Positions 9,032 to 17,685 of a stretch of DNA of 64,000 bases are shown here, piece after piece. Origin of the DNA: Dyella_B sp035486915 (GTDB lineage: Bacteria > Pseudomonadota > Gammaproteobacteria > Xanthomonadales > Rhodanobacteraceae); NCBI RefSeq assembly GCF_035486915.1, contig NZ_DATHMR010000200.1, positions 3,043-67,042 on the forward strand, in the 5' to 3' direction. The position numbers and the translations under genes were made by a program. The stretch's first letter is position 1. Each line of letters opens with the position of its first letter. The notes beneath the pieces are model-generated. The model was not told where the DNA came from, searched no databases, and worked only from the letters and a program-made list of their open reading frames with translations.

Positions 9032-10525
9032 ATGAGAAGGCTGATGGCACGTAAATCGATATACCTGAGTCTCATCGCCATGCTGCTGGCACCTGCCGCG
9101 CATGCGCAAAACACACAGTCGGCACAAAATAGCGGGCCGAACGCGAATTGGGCCGATGCCTATACGCTCGCGCAGAACGGGCCGCAACAGAACATCGGCA
9201 ACGGCACCGTCGATCCTTCCAGCAGGCCGGTGGGTGCGCAACCTGCTTCCAAGGAGCCGGCGTTGCCGCGCTCGAAGCTCGTGCAGAAGTTGCTCGACGA
9301 TGGCGTCAATATCCGCGCCAGCGAAATTGATCAGTACGCCAAGAACACCACCGGCGGCGTCAAGCAGGGTAGCCATAACGTTGGCCAGTTCTATATCGGT
9401 GCGGACTTCGATCTCGGCAAGATCTTCGGGTGGTCTGGCGCCAGTTTTCATTTCACCGCGTATCGCGATTACGGGTTGAGCCTCAACGCGCTCGTCACCG
9501 GCACCTACAACAAACAGCAGTACATCTATAAGAACGCCTTTCCGCGTTGGCATTTGGGCCTGTTTTCTTACGAGCAGAAGGCATTCGACGATCGCTTGGA
9601 TGTCCAGATCGGTCGCCTGGGCAGCACCACCTACTTCGGCCACCTGGTGGTCAACTGCCAGTTCGTCTCGGCCAATACCTGCGGCGAGCCGCGAATGCTG
9701 GTGTCCGAAACCGGACTCAGCCTGCTGCCTTCGGCGACGTGGGGTGGCAACGTGAAATTCAAGACGACCCAGAACACTTACGTCGATGTCGGTGCATTCG
9801 AGGTCAATCCAGATGTGCAGCCCAGCAATGGTTTGGATTGGGAAATCAAGCATTCGACCGGTTATACGTTGCCGATCGAATTCGGCTGGGCGCAGAACGA
9901 CCCCAAGACCGTGCAATATCCGTTTGAGTTGAAGGGCGGTGTGTATGAAAGCACGGCTCCGCTTACCGACATTAATTTGAATACCAAGGGCGAACCGCTC
10001 GGTATGGACGGCGGCACTGCAGCAACCGACCATCACATCCGCGATGGTTTCTACGTCATGGGCGACAAAGTGATTTGGCGCCCCGATCCGGATTCGCCGC
10101 GTAGCTTCAACGTCTTCGGCGGCTGGGTGCAGCAGCTGGAAGATCAGGAGATCATGCATCAGCAGATCTATACCGGGTTCGTCATGACCGGGCCGTTCTC
10201 GTTCCGCCCGTACGACACGCTCGGCCTGAATATCTCCGAGTTCGAATTGACGCCGGAAGAGCAAGCCTATCTTGCCGAAGTACGCAAAAAAGAAGGCGGT
10301 ACCGGCGTGAATGCGCTGCATCAAACCGACTACGACCTGACCTACAGCATTCACCTTGTCAAAGGTCTCGAGCTGATGCCGAGCCTGCAGTACATCGTGC
10401 ATCCGGACAATTCGAGTCTTCCGAAAACATCGGTGTTGCCGAAGAACTTGTTCGTGTATGCGATCAGCCTGCGCGTGGACATCGGTGTGCTGTTGGGCTT
10501 CAGACCTGCTGCCGCCAATGATTGA
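9032..10525 (+). CDS. OprB-type outer-membrane carbohydrate porin
   Basis: About 497 residues with a clear signal peptide (SIYLSLIAMLLAPAAHA) and then a low-hydrophobicity, strand-rich mature region typical of OprB-type porins. The C-terminus ends in alternating residues (YAISLRVDIGVLLGFRP). OprB-like channels let sugars and small organic acids through the outer membrane. Placed next to a dicarboxylate symporter and just before the aldolase gene, it probably admits the operon's acidic substrate, like GalP in the gallate cluster of Pseudomonas. I start at 9032; 9044 is a possible alternative. The long open frame on the opposite strand here is a coding shadow. Confidence 0.8.
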   Translation: MRRLMARKSIYLSLIAMLLAPAAHAQNTQSAQNSGPNANWADAYTLAQNGPQQNIGNGTVDPSSRPVGAQPASKEPALPRSKLVQKLLDDGVNIRASEIDQYAKNTTGGVKQGSHNVGQFYIGADFDLGKIFGWSGASFHFTAYRDYGLSLNALVTGTYNKQQYIYKNAFPRWHLGLFSYEQKAFDDRLDVQIGRLGSTTYFGHLVVNCQFVSANTCGEPRMLVSETGLSLLPSATWGGNVKFKTTQNTYVDVGAFEVNPDVQPSNGLDWEIKHSTGYTLPIEFGWAQNDPKTVQYPFELKGGVYESTAPLTDINLNTKGEPLGMDGGTAATDHHIRDGFYVMGDKVIWRPDPDSPRSFNVFGGWVQQLEDQEIMHQQIYTGFVMTGPFSFRPYDTLGLNISEFELTPEEQAYLAEVRKKEGGTGVNALHQTDYDLTYSIHLVKGLELMPSLQYIVHPDNSSLPKTSVLPKNLFVYAISLRVDIGVLLGFRPAAAND

Positions 10526-10545
10526 TGTTGCGAAGAGGATTGAAT

Positions 10546-11217
10546 ATGTCAGTCGTAGTAACCCGTATTGAACGCGCCGACACCAATGTGATCGACGGCC
10601 TGGCTCATGCTGGCGTCGCTACCGTGCATGAAGCGCAAGGCCGCACTGGCTTGATGCATTCCAGTCTGCGCCCGATCTACAGCGGCGCGCGCATCGCCGG
10701 CTCAGCGGTTACCGTGCTGATGCCGCCGGGTGACAACTGGATGATGCATGTGGCGATCGAGCAGTTGCGCGAAGGCGATCTGCTTATCGCCGTTCCCACT
10801 AGCCCCTGCGAAGACGGCTATTTCGGCGACCTGCTGGCCACGTCGGCCAAAGCGCGCGGCTGCCGTGGTCTGATCATCGATGCGGGCGTGCGCGACGTGC
10901 GTGATCTCACCGCGATGGGCTTTCCCGTTTGGAGTCGTGCCATTTATTCGCAAGGTACGGTCAAGGAAACGCTCGGCTCGGTCAACGTGCCGGTAGTTTG
11001 CGGTGGTGCTCTGGTCAATCCAGGTGACGTGGTGATCGCCGATGACGATGGCGTTTGCGTGGTCCCGCGCGCCAGCGCTGCGCAGGTGTTGGAAAAAGCC
11101 AACGAACGCGAAGCCAGGGAAGAGGAAAAGCGCAAACGCCTGGCCGCGGGCGAATTGGGTCTGGACATTTACGACATGCGCGAGCGTCTGGCGCAGAAAG
11201 GCCTCAAATATGTCTGA
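10546..11217 (+). CDS. ligK: 4-carboxy-4-hydroxy-2-oxoadipate aldolase / oxaloacetate decarboxylase
   Basis: A 223-residue class II aldolase of the RraA-like HMG/CHA aldolase family (LigK, GalC). Matching features are TVHEAQGRTGLM near residue 27, a metal/substrate loop at GLIIDAGVRDVRDL near 112 and GDVVIADDDGVCVVPR near 160. The enzyme splits 4-carboxy-4-hydroxy-2-oxoadipate into pyruvate and oxaloacetate, the last step of protocatechuate 4,5-cleavage and of gallate degradation. I start at ATG 10546, with a GAAGAGGA ribosome-binding site just upstream. The stop overlaps a 30-residue ORF by eight bases. Confidence 0.85.
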   Translation: MSVVVTRIERADTNVIDGLAHAGVATVHEAQGRTGLMHSSLRPIYSGARIAGSAVTVLMPPGDNWMMHVAIEQLREGDLLIAVPTSPCEDGYFGDLLATSAKARGCRGLIIDAGVRDVRDLTAMGFPVWSRAIYSQGTVKETLGSVNVPVVCGGALVNPGDVVIADDDGVCVVPRASAAQVLEKANEREAREEEKRKRLAAGELGLDIYDMRERLAQKGLKYV

Positions 11218-11302
11218 GGCGATCCCGTTCGAAAGCGTACGTGCGATGTGGATGCATGATGGTACCGACGTTCTCCACATCCAAGGAGCGAGCCCTGCAT
11301 GA
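11210..11302 (+). CDS. Small 30-residue ORF bridging the aldolase and hydratase genes
   Basis: This 31-codon frame overlaps the aldolase stop by eight bases (ATGTCTGA) and the hydratase start by four (ATGA). An AGAAAGG ribosome-binding-site-like run sits about ten bases upstream. The peptide begins MSEAIPFESVRAMWMHDG and has no recognisable domain. The double overlap suggests it is translated, either as a small protein or to couple the two enzymes; alternatively it is the remnant of a lost pathway gene. Function unknown. Confidence 0.45.
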   Translation: MSEAIPFESVRAMWMHDGTDVLHIQGASPA

Positions 11303-12321
11303 TCATCGATTGCCACGGTCATTACACGACCGCACCGAAAGGACACGATGCTTTTCGCGACGCGCAACTGAATCACTTCGACGATCCATCACAACCTTCG
11401 CCGATCTATCCGGACATTTCCGACGACGACATCCGCGAAAGCATCGAAACCAATCAACTGCGCCTGCTTCGTGAACGCGGTGCAGACATGACAATCTTTT
11501 CGCCGCGTGCGAGCACCATGGCGCACCATCAAGGTGACGAAGCGGTCAGCCAGATATGGACGCGCCATTGCAACGATCTGATCGCGCGTGTGGTTGGGCT
11601 CTACCCGGAAACATTTATCGGTGTGTGCCAATTGCCGCAGTCGCCAGGGGTGACGATCAAGAACTCGATTGCCGAATTGGAACGCTGCGTCAACGAACTG
11701 GGCTTCGTTGGCTGCAACCTCAATCCCGATCCGTCGGGCGGCCATTGGGATGGCCCACCGCTTACCGACCGCGCATGGTATCCATTCTTCGAGAAGATGG
11801 TGGAACTGGACGTGCCGGCCATGATTCACGTATCCGGCAGTTGCAACGCCAACTTTCACGCGACAGGCGCGCACTACATCAACGCCGATACCACCGCGTT
11901 CATGCAGTTCCTGCAGGGCGATCTGTTCAAGGATTTCCCAAGCTTGCGCTTCATCATCCCGCACGGCGGTGGCGCGGTGCCGTACCACTGGGGCCGTTAT
12001 CGCGGTCTGGCCGACATGTTGAAGAAACCGCCGCTGAGCGAGCACGTCATGAAGAACGTGTACTTCGATACGTGTGTATACCATCAGCCGGGTATCGATC
12101 TGTTGTTCAAGGTCATCGACATCGACAACATCCTGTTCGGCTCGGAAATGGTGGGTGCCGTGCGTGGCATCGATCCGACCACCGGCAACTACTTCGACGA
12201 TACCCTTCGCTACATCGACGCGCTGGATATCCCTGTCGAAGACAGGCAGAAGGTTTTGGAAGGCAATGCGCGTCGCGTCTATTCACGCTTGGACGCGCAG
12301 CTGAAGGCGCGCGGCAAGTAA
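11299..12321 (+). CDS. ligJ: 4-oxalomesaconate hydratase, amidohydrolase family (LigJ-like)
   Basis: A 340-residue amidohydrolase-fold enzyme matching LigJ-type 4-oxalomesaconate hydratases in length and order of motifs. The metal-site HGH lies in IIDCHGHYT (residues 2-10); MIHVSGSCN is near 175, IIPHGGGAVPYHWGRY near 220 and ILFGSEMVGA near 275. LigJ hydrates 4-oxalomesaconate to 4-carboxy-4-hydroxy-2-oxoadipate, the substrate of the LigK-type aldolase two genes upstream, so the pair forms a consecutive route. AAGGAG lies ten bases before the ATG. It is the last gene of the operon. Confidence 0.85.
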   Translation: MIIDCHGHYTTAPKGHDAFRDAQLNHFDDPSQPSPIYPDISDDDIRESIETNQLRLLRERGADMTIFSPRASTMAHHQGDEAVSQIWTRHCNDLIARVVGLYPETFIGVCQLPQSPGVTIKNSIAELERCVNELGFVGCNLNPDPSGGHWDGPPLTDRAWYPFFEKMVELDVPAMIHVSGSCNANFHATGAHYINADTTAFMQFLQGDLFKDFPSLRFIIPHGGGAVPYHWGRYRGLADMLKKPPLSEHVMKNVYFDTCVYHQPGIDLLFKVIDIDNILFGSEMVGAVRGIDPTTGNYFDDTLRYIDALDIPVEDRQKVLEGNARRVYSRLDAQLKARGK

Positions 12322-12371
12322 GTCGCGTAACCAAACTTGTGCATCCTGTTGATATAGCCCTATGCGCCTGA

Positions 12372-12396
12372 TATGCGCTTTGGGCCGAAAGCGGAT
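12372..12396 (+). repeat. Dispersed hairpin element, copy a
   Basis: CGCTTT-GGGCCG-AAAGCG with flanking bases, in the gap between the catabolic operon and the DUF4124 gene. It is a slightly degenerate copy of the recurring TCCGCTTT/AAAGCGGA hairpin, with the loop in the same orientation as the other copies. Confidence 0.6.
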
Positions 12397-12544
12397 CCTT
12401 CCGTCCGCTCAAAATAACTCGTCTCAACGGCACTTCGCTGACAGATGGGCGCTCCACAAAGAGCGGGCAGCAGCACGTAGTCCTCACTCGTTTTGTTCTC
12501 GCCCGCGCACCATGAGCAAGTCGCCGGCCACCCGTTGTGAAATG

Positions 12545-12570
12545 AAAAAGGCCCCGAGATCATCGGGGCC
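12545..12570 (-). terminator. Rho-independent terminator of the DUF4124 gene
   Basis: GGCCCCGA pairs with TCGGGGCC around a short loop. Read on the minus strand the stem is followed by five T residues. It lies 25 bases beyond the stop of the minus-strand gene at 12595. Confidence 0.85.
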
Positions 12571-12594
12571 TTCGTACGCATTCACTCGAAACCG

Positions 12595-13326
12595 TTATTG
12601 AAACTTGTCGATGACGAGAATGCGACCATCAAAGTGCGCCCAGACGTTATGGCCCTGCATCGAAGTGAGATCGACACCAGCGAAGAGGGCTTGATGCGTG
12701 AACTTCGCGTCAGGTCCGCTATAGGAGGCGCCGTTATAACGGATGGGACCACGCGGAGAGAATGATCCATCGGCATTGGTCACGAACACCACTGTCCAAG
12801 GCAATTGATGGGCATCAGGCGACACGCCTGGTGGTGCAGGTGCGGCATTCTTCGCAGCAAGCCCCTGCATTACGGTTTGTAGAGCCTCCAACTTTTGTTT
12901 TAGTTGCTGGCGTTGCTCGGGCGATAGGTCGTCGCCCTGTGGCTGAGGCGCACCCGGTGACTGAGTTGGGCCGAGTGGTGCGGATGGGCCTTGGATATCA
13001 CGTTGCGAAAGATATGCCATTTGCCCATTTTGCTTGGCCACCGCCATCGCAGCGTTGAACTGATGCGCTCGCATTAATTGATCGATTAAAGCCCTGGCCT
13101 GTTGCGGATTTAGCCCGGCACCACCGGTTGGGCCACCCCCGTATGGGTGAGCGGTCGGCATGGCACTGTCCGGACCGGCGACCGTCATGGGCGGGGCATT
13201 GGGCGTACCAGGGCATGGGCTGTCCTGATAGGCGGTGGTCCCGTCGTGCTGCTTGCATTTGTAAATGGATTGCCCGTGAACTGCGGCCGTCAACAAGCTC
13301 AAAACCGCAAATAGATACCAACGCAT
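12595..13326 (-). CDS. DUF4124-domain secreted protein
   Basis: A 243-residue exported protein. A signal peptide (LFAVLSLLTAAVHG) is followed directly by the DUF4124 signature: IYKCKQHDGTTAYQDSPCPG, with two cysteines probably paired. The middle is rich in Pro, Gly, Gln and Ala (about residues 45-160) and looks disordered. The C-terminal part (TVVFVTNADGSFSPRGPIRYNG to the end) is strand-rich. DUF4124 proteins are envelope proteins of unknown function common in Xanthomonadales. It is a single gene with its own terminator. Confidence 0.75.
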   Translation of the reverse strand: MRWYLFAVLSLLTAAVHGQSIYKCKQHDGTTAYQDSPCPGTPNAPPMTVAGPDSAMPTAHPYGGGPTGGAGLNPQQARALIDQLMRAHQFNAAMAVAKQNGQMAYLSQRDIQGPSAPLGPTQSPGAPQPQGDDLSPEQRQQLKQKLEALQTVMQGLAAKNAAPAPPGVSPDAHQLPWTVVFVTNADGSFSPRGPIRYNGASYSGPDAKFTHQALFAGVDLTSMQGHNVWAHFDGRILVIDKFQ

Positions 13327-13450
13327 ATCCCACCCCCCGAGTTCTGCGTAACCTGACTTTACTGATAAGAATAGCGTGCTGACAACGCGTGCACCGAAAA
13401 GGCGCGAAGGTAACTACATAAAAAACTGGCGTCGTATCTGTGCGCGCGAA

Positions 13451-13480
13451 CGTCCGCTTTGGCAGTCGAAAGCGCACATT
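13451..13480 (+). repeat. Dispersed hairpin element, copy b
   Basis: GTCCGCTTT, a slightly longer loop GGCAGTCG, then AAAGCGCACATT. This is a recognisable copy of the recurring hairpin with one change in the right arm, in the gap between the DUF4124 and antiporter genes. Confidence 0.65.
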
Positions 13481-13605
13481 AGATCTTTCGCTAAAGCTTC
13501 CCGTTGCCGGCAACGGGCATTCGTATCAATCACTCACCATCCCTTCGTGAGGCAAAAATGCTTCGCTCAAAAGCATCTGGACGGTGTGTAATTTCTGGAC
13601 GGCAA

Positions 13606-15189
13606 CTAATTGCCGCGCTGCAGGATGATTCGCAATTCTTCCACGTCCAGATCGCGCTCCAGCTCATGAAGGACTTCGTCTTCAATGAGTCCAGCGCGGT
13701 GAATGCGAATCAGCTCGGCGCGTCCGGCGGCAAGTGCAATCAGGACGACGTCGAAATGCGCACGAACGCCTTCCATAAACATGTCCGCGTCCGCGGCGTA
13801 ACGCGTCGTGACTTCCGAGCGCTTGCGATACTCTTCCAACAGGCGGGGATGGATTAATGTTCCGTCTGGCGCGTAGGCATGCAATTCGACAGCCGCGGCC
13901 ATGGCACGGGCAATGGCCGCCTCCGATGCGGCCAAGTGCATTTTTGCCAAGGGATCGTGATCAATGGGCCGAACCCAATGGATGAGCCAACCCAAGCTTG
14001 TCCCTTGCATGACAACGGTCGCGAAGATCACAGCGAAAGCGGTGACAAGCATCAGATCCCTGCCGGGCATGGATGCGGGCAATGTGAGCGCCACGGCTAA
14101 CGTCACGACCCCTCGCATGCCGGCCCAGCTCAGCACTGTCGCTTGCCGTAGTCCAAGCGGCCGCGCGCGTTTCAAGCCCATGCTTCGGAGTGCGGCGAGC
14201 ACGCCATCGACGCCAAAGATCCAGACAAAGCGCGTCACCGTAACGGTCAGTACGACACCAAGAACGGGAATAGCCATCTTGGTGGAGACAGCCTCGATCC
14301 CACCGACTCGATCAAGCACGCCGCGCAGCGAGAAACCGATAAGGATGAAGACAAGGGCTTCCAGAACAAACACCATCGTCTCCCAGAAGGCAGTGCCGCG
14401 AAGCCGAACCTGCGCCGGGAAGATGACATGCTGGTACCAGCCGAGCACAAGCCCCGCCACGACCGTCGCTATCACGCCAGAGACATGGGCTGCTTCGCCG
14501 ACGATATAGGCGACCCAGCACATAAGCGTGCTGGCCATGACGATCAGTGTTTGATCGCCCAGACGCCGAACGACGAAGATCCAGATCGCCGAAACGGTGA
14601 GGCCGGCAACGATTCCACCAAGAGCGAGCAAGACGAAGTTCGAAATGGCTGCGCCGGCATCAAACGCGCCGCTCAGCGTCGCCGCGACGGCGAAGCGAAA
14701 AAGCACCAGACCGGTTGCGTCATTGAGCAGGCTTTCCCCTTCCAAGAGCGCCGAAAGCCGTCGGGGAAGCTTCACTCGCTGAAGCACCGCGCGAGCCGAC
14801 ACGGCATCCGGTGGCGAGACGATGGCCCCGAGTGCAAAACAGGCAGCCCATGGGAGGCTGGGGACGAGCCAATGGATTACTACGCCTACCGACAACGTGG
14901 TGAACACAACCGCGCCGACGGCGAGCGACAATATGCCTGGCAGGTGTCGCCGGAAGCGGCCGAAAGCGGTGAAATACGCCCCATCCATCAACAATGGTGG
15001 GAGGAAAAGTACCAGGATCAGTGAAGGATCGATCGCGAACGGCGGTAGTCTGGGCACAAACGCAAGAGCGCCACCACCGACGAGCAATGCGGTGGCCGGT
15101 GGGAGACGTAGGCGTCGCGCCACCCAATGCAGTGCGACAACAACGGCGAGCAAAACCAGCACGAGTTCAAATATCTCGACAGGATGCAT
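13606..15189 (-). CDS. Na+/H+ antiporter, CPA1 family
   Basis: A 527-residue inner-membrane antiporter with about 12 hydrophobic helices in the first 400 residues and a soluble C-terminal tail of about 120. CPA1 landmarks are ALGAIVSPPDAVSARAVL near residue 120 and LLEGESLLNDATGLVLF near 150, which holds the acidic ion-binding residue, plus LSWAGMRGVVTLAVAL near 355. It would exchange Na+ or K+ for protons in pH and salt balance. The soluble tail includes a helical, charged stretch likely to be regulatory. It is a single gene. Confidence 0.9.
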   Translation of the reverse strand: MHPVEIFELVLVLLAVVVALHWVARRLRLPPATALLVGGGALAFVPRLPPFAIDPSLILVLFLPPLLMDGAYFTAFGRFRRHLPGILSLAVGAVVFTTLSVGVVIHWLVPSLPWAACFALGAIVSPPDAVSARAVLQRVKLPRRLSALLEGESLLNDATGLVLFRFAVAATLSGAFDAGAAISNFVLLALGGIVAGLTVSAIWIFVVRRLGDQTLIVMASTLMCWVAYIVGEAAHVSGVIATVVAGLVLGWYQHVIFPAQVRLRGTAFWETMVFVLEALVFILIGFSLRGVLDRVGGIEAVSTKMAIPVLGVVLTVTVTRFVWIFGVDGVLAALRSMGLKRARPLGLRQATVLSWAGMRGVVTLAVALTLPASMPGRDLMLVTAFAVIFATVVMQGTSLGWLIHWVRPIDHDPLAKMHLAASEAAIARAMAAAVELHAYAPDGTLIHPRLLEEYRKRSEVTTRYAADADMFMEGVRAHFDVVLIALAAGRAELIRIHRAGLIEDEVLHELERDLDVEELRIILQRGN

Positions 15190-15367
15190 TGGCTCGCCCC
15201 AAAAATCACCGGATCGCTACTACATACAGCATCGCTCGACTCGTTTGAAGCAGACTTTGATCGCCAGAACGCAAACGGCGCAGCTTAACGATCACGCTGT
15301 CACGGCTATGTCCGCTTTGATAGCGGACCGTTCCAATGCCGCCTACAACTGGGCCCTTACCGAGAAC

Positions 15368-16315
15368 TTATTTCAGTTCGCTATCACGCGGGTCATCGCC
15401 GCGTGCCAGGGCGTAATCGATCGCCGCGCGCACTGCCGCTACTTGGGCATCGTTGCACTGCTGCGGCGTGGCGCGTGGACTGTCAGGATAGACCTCGGTG
15501 GTTGTCGCGTAACGTGCGTTGGTAATGCCTGCGCACAACCCCCACTGCTTTACAGGGAATTTGATGACGCCCGGCACCAGCAGTGGCGACCCGATGATCT
15601 CGCCATGGGCATCGGCGATGGCGATATGCGTCACCTTGGCCACCGCATCGATCACCGCTCGCTGAAACTCGGGCTGGGGGGTTTCGATATCGTCGACCAG
15701 ATAAAAGCCATCGGGTATCTCGCCGGGTTCAAAGTCTTTACCATCACGCGCCGCAAGCGCCGGACGGAACTCCGATTCGTCCGTATCGGTGGTCTCGTGC
15801 AGGTCGATATGCATCAGTACGGAATCGCGCAACGGTTCCAACAGGTTTACCAGCGCGGCCGATTCACCCGCGGGACTGTTCTTGCGGAAATTGCGATTGG
15901 GATCGAGTGCGTCTGGGTTCCAGCGGTGGATCCGCTCGTAAGCCCATGGACTGACGCAGGGCACCACCAACAAGTTCGCTCGACCGACATAGTCGCGGCC
16001 ATGCTGTTGCACGAACTGCAGCGCACCGTGTACGCCACTGGTTTCGTAGCCATGCACGCCTCCCGTCACCAGCAAAGTCGGTAGCTCATCTCGCCAGTGC
16101 AGACTCCGAATGACTACCAATGGATAGTGCTCCACGCCGTAATCCAGCGACCCGTATTCGACAACGTCAAACCGATCGCGCAGTGGTTCTATGGTATTGA
16201 GCACGTCATCCGCATAGCTACGCTGTTTAACCTGCTGGGCACGCCATGCAGCCTTCTCCGCCGCACCCCAAGGTTGTCCCGGTACGCCAATAGGATAAAA
16301 AGCCTGATTGCTCAT
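15368..16315 (-). CDS. M14-family zinc carboxypeptidase-like protein
   Basis: A 315-residue zinc hydrolase of the M14 / succinylglutamate desuccinylase-aspartoacylase superfamily. The first zinc pair is in VTGGVHGYETSG (about residues 84-95, the HxxE pattern). NPDALDPNRNFRK near 132 is the substrate-carboxylate binding region, and MHIDLHETTD near 167 supplies the third zinc histidine. No signal peptide is present, so it is probably cytoplasmic. The substrate may be an acylated amino acid or a short peptide; the sequence does not say which. It stands alone, 150 bases from the DUF418 gene on the same strand. Confidence 0.75.
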   Translation of the reverse strand: MSNQAFYPIGVPGQPWGAAEKAAWRAQQVKQRSYADDVLNTIEPLRDRFDVVEYGSLDYGVEHYPLVVIRSLHWRDELPTLLVTGGVHGYETSGVHGALQFVQQHGRDYVGRANLLVVPCVSPWAYERIHRWNPDALDPNRNFRKNSPAGESAALVNLLEPLRDSVLMHIDLHETTDTDESEFRPALAARDGKDFEPGEIPDGFYLVDDIETPQPEFQRAVIDAVAKVTHIAIADAHGEIIGSPLLVPGVIKFPVKQWGLCAGITNARYATTTEVYPDSPRATPQQCNDAQVAAVRAAIDYALARGDDPRDSELK

Positions 16316-16421
16316 GATGAAGTCGCCGTGGTGCGAAGGACGTACTTTATCATTCGCACTGTGTGCATTCTGCAGTGTTCGCTAAAGCATAAGTTGCCCG
16401 CACGATCACCAAGCGGCGCAC

Positions 16422-16447
16422 GTGTCCGCTTTGGGTGAAAGCGGACA
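16422..16447 (+). repeat. Dispersed hairpin element, copy c (near-perfect)
   Basis: GTCCGCTTT-GGGT-GAAAGCGGACAT, one of the two cleanest copies of the recurring hairpin in the window. It lies in the 150-base gap between the M14 peptidase and DUF418 genes. Confidence 0.8.
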
Positions 16448-16464
16448 TTCTCCAATTCACCAGT

Positions 16465-17685
16465 TCAATCCCTCGAAAGGATCATCGGCTGGCGAACTCC
16501 GTACATCATTGTTCGCCAAAGCCATTCGATAGGCCCGAATCGATACCGGCGAAGCCACCACGCACTAGCAATCAACTGTGCGGCATAGACCGTCATTCCC
16601 AACATGAATGTCTGGGCCGTACCAAGCCGGCCAAAATATCCCAATCCATGACCGTAGAAAATCCAACTGAATATCAAGGATTGAAGTATGTAGTTGGTAA
16701 AGGCCATTCGGCCCAACGGTGCGAAAATACCGAGTGCGTGACGTGCCCTGGTGAATGCAATGAGCAAGAGCAGCACGCTTGCATATCCAAAGGCCAAAGC
16801 AACCGGCCCCAGTGGAAGAAGCGGGGATAGAAATTGCAAAAATCCGCCCGAGACAAAATCTGGCCCAGCCCTATCCAAGATCGTTAAGCACCCACCCATG
16901 AATAGGCCCAAGATCGCTACGCAGCTGAGCGTGTGCTTATGTGTGGCAGGGCTACGAAAGATCCCACTTCGCCACACGACAATACCCGTTAGAAACAGTG
17001 CAAGTGTCCTGGGTGAGATATACACAAGTAGCGGCAAGATAATTCGTATTTCCCGCAATCTAAAATTCAAAGTGTCCAGATAGCTGCCGTTCGCATAAAT
17101 GTGATTCGCATCGACTACTTGCTGCTGCATCCACGCCTGCGTGGGCCAAAAGCTCGGCGGAAGTAGCGATGCCAGACTTGCGAAGAATGCAAACAACGTC
17201 AGCGCAACAGCAATGAGCGTACGATTCGGAAGATAAAGAAACGGCAGTGCCACGAGACCGATCAGTGCGTATTCGGTCAGGATGTCGCCGTTCCATATCA
17301 AGCACATGTGGATCAGCCCGAAGACAAGAAGCACGATCAATCGACGCACTAGCAAGCGCAATCGAGATTCGCTATTGCCAAGGTGCTCGAACTGGATAGC
17401 TAGTCCCATTCCAAAGAGAAGCGAAAATAGCGAAATCGCCTTCAGCTCCAGAAAGGTGCTGACGAAAGTATCTGTAATGCGATCGATCGACGGAACGGCT
17501 ACGGCTGGTGGGAGAAACTGCTGAAAGACGGAGACTCGAAATTCGGTTACGAGATTGACCATCAGCACGCCGAATAGAGCCAGCCCACGGAGGACATCGA
17601 TGGCTTGGATTCGATCCTTTGGCCTTACGGGGACCGAAAGATCCGAAGCCGGCCAGTCGCGTGTCAAAGCAGTGAATGGTTGCAT
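16465..17685 (-). CDS. DUF418-domain membrane protein (YeiB-like)
   Basis: A 406-residue inner-membrane protein. It begins with the family's RIQAIDVLRGLALFGVLMVN pattern near residue 26 and ends with the DUF418 core: GRMAFTNYILQSLIFSWIFYGHGLGYFGRLG (about residues 315-345), then a short RYRFGPIEWLWR near the C-terminus. About ten hydrophobic helices are visible. The biochemical role of YeiB/DUF418 proteins is unknown; the acyltransferase-3-like layout suggests handling of acylated envelope components. Codon and base use look a little more AT-rich than the neighbouring genes. Confidence 0.85.
   Translation of the reverse strand: MQPFTALTRDWPASDLSVPVRPKDRIQAIDVLRGLALFGVLMVNLVTEFRVSVFQQFLPPAVAVPSIDRITDTFVSTFLELKAISLFSLLFGMGLAIQFEHLGNSESRLRLLVRRLIVLLVFGLIHMCLIWNGDILTEYALIGLVALPFLYLPNRTLIAVALTLFAFFASLASLLPPSFWPTQAWMQQQVVDANHIYANGSYLDTLNFRLREIRIILPLLVYISPRTLALFLTGIVVWRSGIFRSPATHKHTLSCVAILGLFMGGCLTILDRAGPDFVSGGFLQFLSPLLPLGPVALAFGYASVLLLLIAFTRARHALGIFAPLGRMAFTNYILQSLIFSWIFYGHGLGYFGRLGTAQTFMLGMTVYAAQLIASAWWLRRYRFGPIEWLWRTMMYGVRQPMILSRD

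Noticed and set aside
9029..10402. Long open frame on the minus strand (457 codons) opposite the porin gene
   Set aside because: A GC-rich coding shadow of a gene with a signal peptide, porin-like composition and a ribosome-binding site; the opposite frame has no recognisable domain.
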